Assembly: GCF_012524205.1 (NCBI RefSeq)
Contig: NZ_JABACI010000004.1
Span: forward strand, 124,001-188,000
DNA from: Microbacterium salsuginis
Lineage (GTDB): Bacteria > Actinomycetota > Actinomycetes > Actinomycetales > Microbacteriaceae
Direction: 5' to 3'
Length of the DNA: 64,000 bases
The translations under genes were made by a program, and so were the position numbers. Each line of letters opens with the position of its first letter. Position 1 is the first letter of the stretch. The notes below the pieces were generated by a model. The model made no database searches and was not told the DNA's origin. It saw only the letters and a list, made by a program, of their open reading frames with translations. This document shows positions 17,918-26,500 of the stretch, one piece after another.

Positions 17918-19078
17918 TCACGACGCCTTCTCCAGGTCGACGGAGAACCAGAACACGTTGTACGGTCCCCACAGCGACAGCGAGAAGTGGATGCGTCGGC
18001 CCCCATCGGTGGCGTAGCGCGGGTTCATGTAGGGCGAGTACAGCCCAGGGTAATCCGAACGCGACACCAGGAGGATCGGATCGTTCCAGGGCCCCCACGG
18101 GGTGAGGCCTTCGCGGATGTACGCGTTCCCATCGTCTGAGTACGTCATCAGCCATCGGTCCAGATGCTCGGAGAACATCACCGAGAGCTCGCCGATCGTT
18201 CCTTCCACCACGAGCTCGGCGTCGGTCATGGCGGTGGACCAGAACGGCGCCCCGTCTTCGCCGGTGCCGGCGAAGTACGAGTATGCCGAGAGGTCTTCCA
18301 CCGACTCCTCGGCCGCGGGAACGCGCATGAGCGCCACGCCCCCGAACCGCCCCGAGGGGATCGTCCAGAAGTACACGTACTCCTCGCCGCCGTCCGACAC
18401 GATCACCGGCGCGACCTGGACGAAATTCGAATCGCCTGGCCAACGCGGGCCATCCAGGGCCGTCCACGTCTCGCCCTGATCGGTCGACTTCGCGAGCCCC
18501 GCGTAGTTGGCGTCCCACGCTCCCGGCTCGCCCCAGTACGACACTGACATGTACGCGATGTAGAGCGTGTCGCTGATCGCGAAGCCGTGCGTGGGAATCT
18601 TGGTGACCTCGCCCTCGCCGTCGTTCGGGTCGTGGTCGCCCTCGACGAGCGCCTCCGCCCAGCCGAGGTCGTCGGCCGGTGCCCATCCGTCGAACGTGAT
18701 GCCGTCGGCGGGGTCGTCGTCGGTGGTCCACGCCGATACGTTCGAGCGCCAGATACCGCCCTGCCCGCCGATCGATTCCGGGTCGCGCTGCCCGAAGGTG
18801 TCGCCGAAGAAGAAGTAGGTGCGGTCACCCAGGTTGGTCATCGATCCGAGGTCGGTTCCCGCGACAGCGGCGGCCTCGGTGTCGTTCATCGCACCTGGCC
18901 CGGTGAGCTGAGCGACCTCGGTGAGATTCGACACGTCCGTCAGGACGAACGGCTTGTCCTGGTCGGCGTCCACCTCGGGGGCGGCCGGCGGTCCCCCGGA
19001 GCACGCGGTGAGCGCCACGGCGAGAGAAGCGGATGCCGCAACGGCGGCGACACGGACCCGGGAGCGTGCAGCAGACAT
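17918..19078 (-). CDS. Lipoprotein GH183 (DUF4185) endo-D-arabinanase
   Basis: 386 residues. Lipoprotein signal peptide with LTAC (Cys26), then a single DUF4185 propeller. GTDLG (Asp76) and FFFGDTFG (Asp93) are the candidate catalytic Asp pair. PTHGFAISDTLYIAYMSVSYWG and LYSPYMNPRYATDGGRRIHFSLS-like strands match the secreted GH183 at 12.3-14.3 kb. It lacks the extra C-terminal domains, so it is a membrane-tethered enzyme that could feed the importer directly. The ATG at 19078 has GAGGAGG upstream; a 14-residue longer frame does not look like a signal peptide start. It diverges from the barrel-protein gene, with one shared operator between them. Confidence 0.87.
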   Translation of the reverse strand: MSAARSRVRVAAVAASASLAVALTACSGGPPAAPEVDADQDKPFVLTDVSNLTEVAQLTGPGAMNDTEAAAVAGTDLGSMTNLGDRTYFFFGDTFGQRDPESIGGQGGIWRSNVSAWTTDDDPADGITFDGWAPADDLGWAEALVEGDHDPNDGEGEVTKIPTHGFAISDTLYIAYMSVSYWGEPGAWDANYAGLAKSTDQGETWTALDGPRWPGDSNFVQVAPVIVSDGGEEYVYFWTIPSGRFGGVALMRVPAAEESVEDLSAYSYFAGTGEDGAPFWSTAMTDAELVVEGTIGELSVMFSEHLDRWLMTYSDDGNAYIREGLTPWGPWNDPILLVSRSDYPGLYSPYMNPRYATDGGRRIHFSLSLWGPYNVFWFSVDLEKAS

Positions 19079-19127
19079 GATCCTCCTCGATCGTCGGTGC
19101 CACCATACGGCGATGAGCACTCAATCC

Positions 19128-19139
19128 GAAATCGATTTC
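19128..19139. promoter_or_regulatory. LacI operator between GH183 lipoprotein and barrel-protein genes
   Basis: Perfect palindrome GAAATCGATTTC, 49 nt from the GH183 start and 62 nt from the barrel-protein start. A plausible minus-strand -10 TATGGT (19107-19102) puts the operator on its -35. TAGTCT (19144-19149) may be the plus-strand -10. One repressor dimer could control both genes. Confidence 0.7.
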
Positions 19140-19201
19140 AGGGTAGTCTGTCCCGGGTCTTGCCCCGTGTGAGCTGCGCGCTCCCCGCCGAAAGGACCGA
19201 C

Positions 19202-20806
19202 ATGCACGATGACCTCAGCTTCGATCCCCGCGACCCATACATCCCGCTCGAGGACGGCGACGGCATCCGGTGGGCCGTCCAGGTCTTCACGACCTCGAAC
19301 GGCTACGGACTAGACGGGGCCGACCGCGCCACCGACCCGGAGAGCAGCCGCTTCGGATTCGCGCGGCTCGGACAGCAGCGTCGCGTGGACGCCGGCGAGG
19401 CCTCGATCCGCGTCGAGCGCGACGGCGACGCGTGGACCTTCCGCATCGAGGTCGCGCACGTCGAGCCCGTCAAGTCGGTGAAGCTCATCCTGCGCGGGCT
19501 ACCCGCCGCCGAGCTCGCGAAGGGGTGGTGGAGTCCCACGACACCGCGGGGCACCACGGCGCAGCCGCCGCTGCAGTGGAACTACCCCGGGCCCACATGG
19601 GCCACCCGGTGGGCGGCCGCCGGTGCGGTGTCTGTCTCGATCCGCTCCGCCGTCGTGTCGGGCACGGTGCTGCACGTCGCCGCGCCGCCGTACGGCGAGG
19701 GCACGGAGGTCGAGATCGTGCATGCGGTGCCCGCATCGGAGTGGAGCACGCACGTGACGGTGCCGCCCATCCGCCTGGCGATCGCCGCCGACGCCGCCGA
19801 CGCCGCCGAGCGCGACCTCGGGGCGCATGTGCGCGCGATGCGGGCGGCATTCGGCGTCCACGGCTGGGACGAGAGGCCCGATGTGCCGGCGTGGGCGCGC
19901 GACCTCGACCTCGTGGTGACACTCCACGGCCAGCACTGGACCGGCTACGTCTTCCACACGTTCGACGACATGGGCCGGCTGCTGGCGGAACTCGCCGCCG
20001 ACGTCGACCCGACGCGCACCCTCGTGTATCTGCCGGGCTGGGAGGGCCGGTACTACTTCGACTACCCTCACTACGCCCCGAGCCCGGAACTCGGCGGCGA
20101 CGCCGGGTTCCGCAGGCTCGTCGATGGGGCGCGCTCCCTCGGATACCGGGTCATGCCCATGTTCGGCGCCAACGGTGCGAACGCAGCGAGGTACCCGGAG
20201 TGGCAGGACGCTGCGATCCGGAACCCGAGCGACCGATACCCCGTCATGCTGAACGCCCCGGACTGGGACGGCGACCGCTACCCGGAAGGCGACCAGGTGT
20301 TCCTCAATCCCGGCGAGCCGCGCTTCCGCGCGCACCTTGTCGACGCCGTCAGTCGCACCGTGGAGCGCTACGACGTCGACGCCGCCTTCTTCGACACGGC
20401 ATCGTTCTGGTTCGACGATCCGCGATACCCGCTGTACGAGGGCTACCGTGCGCTCACGACCGAACTGCGGGCGCGGCATCCGGGTCTGCTCCTCGTCTCG
20501 GAGGGGTGGTGGGATGCCATGACCGCGCTGTTCCCGATGAGCCAGCAGTGGCTCGGCATCGAACGCGACATCTGCGCACCCGGCCTGGTCACGGACGTCG
20601 CTCGCACGACGGCCCATCTCGCAGACGGCACGCCCGTCTCCGGGAGCACCGGCGTGCACGAGCAGGGCTTCCGCTCCCCCGCACCGCCGCGTCGGCTGGC
20701 CGGCCACCTTCCGGTCATCGCCTACGCGGGCGGTGACGGAGCGGCGCAGCGCGCGGCTGCACGCGAGCTACGGCTCACGGCCTCACCTGCCGGGTCGGAC
20801 GGCTGA
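19202..20806 (+). CDS. Putative (beta/alpha)8-barrel glycoside hydrolase, unassigned family
   Basis: 534 residues, no signal peptide, so cytoplasmic. Residues ~20-200 form a beta-rich N-domain. Residues ~230-460 alternate short strands and helices in the order seen in retaining glycosidase barrels: DLVVTLHGQ, TLVYLPGWEGRYYFDYPH, YRVMPMFGANG, then VDAAFFDTASFWF (Asp398) and LLVSEGWWDAM (Glu434). Asp398 and Glu434 sit at strand ends and are candidate catalytic residues. I cannot name the family; it resembles clan GH-D/DUF6259-like barrels in outline only. AAAGGA precedes the ATG. It shares the LacI operator with the divergent GH183 gene, so it should act on D-arabinan fragments or their non-arabinose substituents. 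Confidence 0.68.
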   Translation: MHDDLSFDPRDPYIPLEDGDGIRWAVQVFTTSNGYGLDGADRATDPESSRFGFARLGQQRRVDAGEASIRVERDGDAWTFRIEVAHVEPVKSVKLILRGLPAAELAKGWWSPTTPRGTTAQPPLQWNYPGPTWATRWAAAGAVSVSIRSAVVSGTVLHVAAPPYGEGTEVEIVHAVPASEWSTHVTVPPIRLAIAADAADAAERDLGAHVRAMRAAFGVHGWDERPDVPAWARDLDLVVTLHGQHWTGYVFHTFDDMGRLLAELAADVDPTRTLVYLPGWEGRYYFDYPHYAPSPELGGDAGFRRLVDGARSLGYRVMPMFGANGANAARYPEWQDAAIRNPSDRYPVMLNAPDWDGDRYPEGDQVFLNPGEPRFRAHLVDAVSRTVERYDVDAAFFDTASFWFDDPRYPLYEGYRALTTELRARHPGLLLVSEGWWDAMTALFPMSQQWLGIERDICAPGLVTDVARTTAHLADGTPVSGSTGVHEQGFRSPAPPRRLAGHLPVIAYAGGDGAAQRAAARELRLTASPAGSDG

Positions 20807-20881
20807 CCGGACCGCGTCATCCGGGCCGCACCACCACCGCTGCGCCGCTGCGGGCGGAGCATCTCGTCAGAGGCGAGATCC

Positions 20882-23425
20882 TCAGTCATGCCCAGCGAGG
20901 AGATGGCGGGCGACCGCCTCGGCGACCGCCTCCTCGCGTCCCGCGACGCCGAGCTTGCGGTAGACGCTCTTGACCTGGGTCTTGACGGTGTTCGGCGAGA
21001 CGCCCAGGTCCGTCGCGATCGCCGTCAGCGGCCTGCCCGAGGGGAGGGCGCGAAGCACGATCAGCTCCCGCTCTGTCAAGGCAGGTCGCGCCGTCGAGTG
21101 CGGCAGGGCGGATTCGACGGGCTCGATGGCTGAGAGTGCCCGGCTGTGCAGCAGTGCCCAGACGGCCTGCGCATCCGTCGGTGGCAGGAGGGCCAGCGGC
21201 AGACTCAGCTCCCGGTCATCGAGCAGTGCACCGAGATGCCGCGCCTCTTGATCGGCGGCCCCATCGTTGCCGGTACGGAGCAGGGCTGCCGTGCGCAGGG
21301 CGGCAGCCTCGGCACGAACCCTGGCAGCGGTCGTGCGGGGGCGGGGCTGGCTGAGGATGCGGAGCGTGTCACGGGGCCGATCGTCCACCAGTGCGATCCG
21401 GGCTCGCTCGACCACCGTCTCGAAACGGTCTTCGGGTGCGTCCTTGTGAAGGACCGCCTTGGCGGCCTCGGGGTTACCCTGAGCGAGATGGAGGATGGCA
21501 CGGGGCCGACTCAGCACGCGTCGCGCGCTCGCTCCGTGCCCCTCACGCCCGCGCAGCTGCACGAAGGACTCCAGCCGCGCCGACGCCATCGCCGGACGGT
21601 CGAACCGGAGCGAGACCAGCATCTCCACAACAGCCATCGTGAGCCAGTGCTCGCTCGTCGCGCGATGCGCCTCGAACGCCGCGACATGTTCTGCCGCACG
21701 CTCGATATCACCCTCCTCCAACGCCAGAACGGCCTCGGCGACCCGATAGAACGTTCCCCGATAGCCGTCGAGATATCGTGGCCCCCACCCGCCGTCGCGG
21801 ATGAGCTGGACGTAGTGCCTCGCCTCGGGCAGGTCGCCGTCCAGAGCGTGGATGCCGCTGAGCATGGCGAGGTTGCTGATCGCATGCTCGTGGACTCCGG
21901 CCGCGGCGAGGGCGGCGCCGTACGCGAAGCACTCGATGGCCTGCCGTCTGCTGCCGCCGTAGTAGAGCGAGATGCCCAGCTGTGCGCACAGCAACGGCAC
22001 CTGCTCCGCATACGTCTCCTGCTGGTCCTCCGGGGTGTCGACCAGCAGACGCAGCGCCCGCACGGCGACGGTCGCCGCGCGCTCGTGCATGCCGAGGACG
22101 CGGAGCGCCACGCTCTCTGCGACCCAGATGAAGAGACGGTCGGCGGCGTCGAGATCGGAACGTTGAGAGTTCGCCGCCGAGACCGCGAGGCGGAAGAGCT
22201 GCAGACCGCGGACGCGCCTCACGCGAACCCCGTTGTAGCAGATCGCCAAGAGCATCACGAGCAGGGGCTCTTCGCGCAGGCGTGCCAGCGGGATCGGTCC
22301 GAGGATCCCGCGCACGCTCATGCCGTGGTTCAACAGCTCGTACCACGACGCCATCACGACCCGACGAGCCAACGGAAGTTCGCCGCCCTCGACGGCCACT
22401 CGCAGCGCCACCACCGGTCTGCCGTGGCCGAGTGCCCACTCGGCATAGGTCTGCCGGAGCCGGGGAAGCTCGCTCGCATGTCGCCGCTCCAGCTCCCGCC
22501 GAAGGAGCTCTCGCGCGAAGGGCGCGAAGCGGAACATGCGCCGTGAGTCCTGCCGCGACCAGGACCCGAAGCCGTAGGTCTCGGCATCATCGAGGAAGCT
22601 CTCGACCCGCGCGTCCCCTGCAAGGTCGCGTGCGAGCGGCACGTCCACGGCGTCAGCGAAGCTCACCTTGAGAAACGCGGAGATGAGCGCGGGGTCGTAG
22701 CCGGATCGCGCGATCCGGATCCTCATGTACTCGGCGACAGCCTCGAGCGCGGCGTCGGCCAGCGGCTCTTCGCCACGCGGGCGGTGTCGCGCCATGGCGT
22801 GAATGATGGCGGGGAAGCCGTTCGTCGCGCTGAGGATCTTTCGCCCCACCTCGGCGTCGACATCGAGTGCGCGACGGATCTCGTCCTCGTCGAACATCAG
22901 CTCTAGCGGCCCGATGACGGAACGGTCCACCAGTAATGACAGGCCGTCGGAGTCGAGCACGGTCTGGCGGTTGGAGGCGGCGACCACCCGAAGCTGCGGG
23001 TGCGCGGCGACGGTCGCGCACAGTTCCACGAGCGCGTCTCGCTCGAGGATCGCAGCGTCGTCGAGGACGATGGTCACCGGCTCATCCAGGTCGGCGAGGA
23101 CATTTCGCACCGCATGCCAGCCGGCTGTGACATCGAGCTCGTGAGCATCGGCTCGTCCCAGACGCTGAAGGATCACGCTCGCCAGCCCCGCCCTGTCGGC
23201 TCGGTCGGTGGTCGCGGTGATCCACATGAGGCGCGACCCATCCCGGGGGCCTCGCTGCGCCCACTCCCGGAGAACGACCGTCTTACCCGCGCCGCACGCG
23301 CCCCGCAACACGGTGAGCGGCGCACCGGCGTCGAGAAGCTCGAGCACTCGTCGCCGCGAGATGACATCGCTGGGCACTCTCGGCACTCCGACATCGAGCC
23401 GCTGGGTCAGCCACACTTCGAACAC
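20882..23425 (-). CDS. Large ATP-binding LuxR-family (MalT/LAL-type) transcriptional regulator
   Basis: 847 residues. Walker A GACGAGKT (42-49) and a Walker B-like stretch VTIVLDD near residue 115 form a STAND-type NTPase. A long helical, TPR-like middle (about 330-760) follows. The C-terminal LuxR helix-turn-helix contains LTERELIVLRALPSGRPLTAIATDLGVSPNTVKTQVKSVYRKLG. This is the MalT/LAL layout, in which ligand-induced ATP-dependent oligomerisation activates transcription. The start is a GTG with only a weak AAAG site, so a few residues of uncertainty remain. It is convergent with the barrel-protein gene and next to the giant surface-protein gene. Which of these, if any, it controls is not evident. 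Confidence 0.82.
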   Translation of the reverse strand: MFEVWLTQRLDVGVPRVPSDVISRRRVLELLDAGAPLTVLRGACGAGKTVVLREWAQRGPRDGSRLMWITATTDRADRAGLASVILQRLGRADAHELDVTAGWHAVRNVLADLDEPVTIVLDDAAILERDALVELCATVAAHPQLRVVAASNRQTVLDSDGLSLLVDRSVIGPLELMFDEDEIRRALDVDAEVGRKILSATNGFPAIIHAMARHRPRGEEPLADAALEAVAEYMRIRIARSGYDPALISAFLKVSFADAVDVPLARDLAGDARVESFLDDAETYGFGSWSRQDSRRMFRFAPFARELLRRELERRHASELPRLRQTYAEWALGHGRPVVALRVAVEGGELPLARRVVMASWYELLNHGMSVRGILGPIPLARLREEPLLVMLLAICYNGVRVRRVRGLQLFRLAVSAANSQRSDLDAADRLFIWVAESVALRVLGMHERAATVAVRALRLLVDTPEDQQETYAEQVPLLCAQLGISLYYGGSRRQAIECFAYGAALAAAGVHEHAISNLAMLSGIHALDGDLPEARHYVQLIRDGGWGPRYLDGYRGTFYRVAEAVLALEEGDIERAAEHVAAFEAHRATSEHWLTMAVVEMLVSLRFDRPAMASARLESFVQLRGREGHGASARRVLSRPRAILHLAQGNPEAAKAVLHKDAPEDRFETVVERARIALVDDRPRDTLRILSQPRPRTTAARVRAEAAALRTAALLRTGNDGAADQEARHLGALLDDRELSLPLALLPPTDAQAVWALLHSRALSAIEPVESALPHSTARPALTERELIVLRALPSGRPLTAIATDLGVSPNTVKTQVKSVYRKLGVAGREEAVAEAVARHLLAGHD

Positions 23426-23514
23426 ATTCTTTCGTCAGGCCCCAGCCCAGCCATTCTGTCAGTCGCCAGACGCACGAGGCGCGCGTCCGGCTGCATGTCC
23501 GTCCCCCACCGGAT

Positions 23515-23553
23515 CGTCGTTGTGCCCCGCCTCGCGAAGGCGAGGCACAACGA
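23515..23553 (-). terminator. Hairpin downstream of the giant surface-protein gene
   Basis: Inverted repeat TCGTTGTGCC ... GGCACAACGA with an inner CGCCT/AGGCG stem around TCGCGA. It lies 27 nt past the stop of the minus-strand surface-protein gene and is well placed as its terminator. Confidence 0.65.
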
Positions 23554-23579
23554 CCCGGGCCGATCCCAGGCGAATCAGG

Positions 23580-26500
23580 TCACCGGCTCACCTCACCCGA
23601 CGCCGTCGGGAGGCGCCGGCGGTGGTGAATCAGCAACGCGGCCGCTCCGATCAGCAGCAGCAGGCCGGCGATCCCCGCGCTGGTCCACGCGATGGTGCCG
23701 CCGGTGACCGCAAGTCCTGGTGGCGGTGCGGGCACATCGTGCTGGGTCAGGCAGGCGCCGTCGGGGTCGCAGATGGCTCGCTCGTCGGGGCTGGTCACGA
23801 CATTGCGCAACTGGGCCGGACCGGCGGCGGTGACCTCAACGGAGTAGGTGATCGTCACGACCTGGCCCACCGACAGGTCGCCGGTCCACGTGAGCGTGCT
23901 GCCCTCGCGGGCGACAGTCCCGGCGCTCGCGGCGGCATCGTCGTTCCATGTGGCGTCGTCGAGCACTCCGGACAGGTCGTCCGTGACGACGGCGTCGATG
24001 ACCGCACCCTCGCCGCGCTGCGTCACCGTGACGGTGTAGGTCACGGTGTCACCCGCGCGGACAGTGGTTCCGGATGCCGGATCCGCCGTCTTGGCGTAGA
24101 CATACCCGCCGGTCTTGTGGATCGTGCGGCACTCCTCGGTGCCGTCTTCCGCTGTCACGCACTCCCCCGCCGGCGAAGTCGTGGTGACCACGTTCGCCAG
24201 GGTGGTGTTGCCAGCTCCGGTCACGGTCACCGAATAGGTGATCGCGACCTCGTCGCCGGGGGCGAGATCGCCGCTCCACGACAGCGCGCTGCCGTCCACG
24301 ACGGCTGTCCCGGCGGTTGCCGCGACATCGCCGTTGTACGTGGCGTCATCGAGCACGTCGGTCAGGTCGTCGGCGACGGATGCCGCAACCGCTGCCGGGC
24401 CGACCTGCACCACGGTGACGGTGTAGGTGACGACGTCGCCGGCCTGCACGTCGCTGTTGTGAATCGGGTCGGCCATCTTCGAGTACTCGAACCGGCCCGT
24501 CTCATGCGTCGTCTCGCACAGGGGATCCCCGCTGGAATCGAGCTCGCACTCGCCGTTCTCACCCGGCGTCACCACGTTGGCGAGCGTCATGTCGCCGTCC
24601 CCCGTGACGGTCACCGCATAGGTCACCGTCACGCTGCCGCCCACCGCGAGGTCACCGGCCCACTCCACGACCTCGGTATCCGGGTCGAAGGTCGCCGTTC
24701 CCGCCGTGGCGGCGAGGTCGTCGCTCCATGTCGCGTCGTCGAGCACGGCCGACAGGTCGTCCTCGAACGACGCGCCGGTCACGGCCCCGGGCCCGTACTG
24801 CTCCACGGTGACCGTGTAGGTGATCGTGGAGCCCACGGCCACATCCGTGCCGGATTCAGGGTCGGACGATTTGGCCACCGCGTAGGCCCCCGTCTGGTGC
24901 GTCGTGGTGCAGTCGACGGCATCCACGCAGCCGTCGCTGGTCACGACGTTGGTCAGCGTCATGTCGCCGGTACCGGTCACCGTGACCGAATAGGTCACCG
25001 TGACGACGGCATCCACCGCGAGGTCGCCGCTCCACGTCACCGTCGGTGCGCTGTAGTCAGCCGTCCCCGCGCTCTCGGCGAGATCGTCGTTCCACGTCGC
25101 GTCATCCAGCACCGCGGTCAGGTCATCGGTGAACGACGCGTCCTCCACCGCCGCCTCACCCACCTGGCTGACGGTGACGGTGTACTCGACCGTGTCACCG
25201 ATCTGCACATCGCTCCCCGACACCGGATCCGACGTCTTCACCGTCTCGTAGCGACCGGTCTGATGCTCGGTCTCGCAGTCCGCGGCCGACTCGCAGCCGG
25301 GCGACTGCACCGTGTTGCCGATCAGCGTGTCACCGGCGGCGGTCACCGTCACCGAATACGTCACCGTCGCCACATCACCCGCGCCCAGGTCACCGGTCCA
25401 CGAGATCACCCCGTCGGTGTATGTGAACGTGCCGGCCGAGGCGACGATGTCGTTGTTGAACGTCGCATCATCCAACACACCCGTGAGGTCATCGTTGAAG
25501 AACTGCGCCACCACACGACCCAGACCCGACTGCGTCACCGTCACCGTGTACTCGATCACATCCCCGATCTGCACATCGGAACCGGATGCCGGGTCACTGG
25601 TCTTCACGGTGGTGTACGAGGCCGTGTAGTGCTCCGTCTCACACACCTCCTGCGAGACGCAGCCCTCACTCGAGACCACGTTGTGCAGGTGGGTGTCGCC
25701 GTCCCCGGTGACCGTCACCGAGTAGGTGAGGGTCACCACCTCGCCCACAGCGAGATCACCCGACCACGACAACACCTCCGTCGCGGCATCGAACGACAGC
25801 GTGCCGCCCGTCGCCGTCTCGTCCGAGTTCCACGTCGCATCATCCAGCACGTCGCTCAGGTCATCCACCAGCGACGCCCCGAGGTATGCGGCCTCACCCT
25901 GCTGCGCGATGGTGAGGGTGTACTCGATCGAGTCACCCTCGTCGACATTCGACCCATCCACCGGATCCGACGACTTCACCACCGAGTAGTCCGCGATCGT
26001 GTGCTCGACCGGGGGACATCCCGCCTCCGGGCAGCCCGGACTCGTCACCCCGTTCTCGAGGAAGTAGCTGCCGCCCTCGGCAAGAGCCGCGGAGTCCTTG
26101 ATCGTCACGGTGTAGGACACCGTCGCCACTCCGTCGACAGGCACCGTGCCGTTCCACGACAGCACCCCGTCCGTGATCGCCGCGGTGCCGATCGAGGCGG
26201 TCGGCCCGGACGTCAGGTCGGCGTCGTCGAGCACCTCGGACAGATCGTCGGAGAAGAGCGCCTGGGCGGGCGCCGCCCCCTCCTGCGTGACCGTCACCGT
26301 ATAAGTGACCTCGTCACCCGGGTGAAGCACCGTTCCCGACACCGGGTCCGACGACTTCGCGACGGAGTAGTTCACCACGTCGGCGCCTGCCGGATCGCAG
26401 TTGATCGTCGGCGCCACGCCCGAGTCGGAGGGGATCGCCGCCGACCCGCAGGCGGTGTTCACCACGCTGCCGCCGCCGGTCATCGTGACGGTGAACTCGT

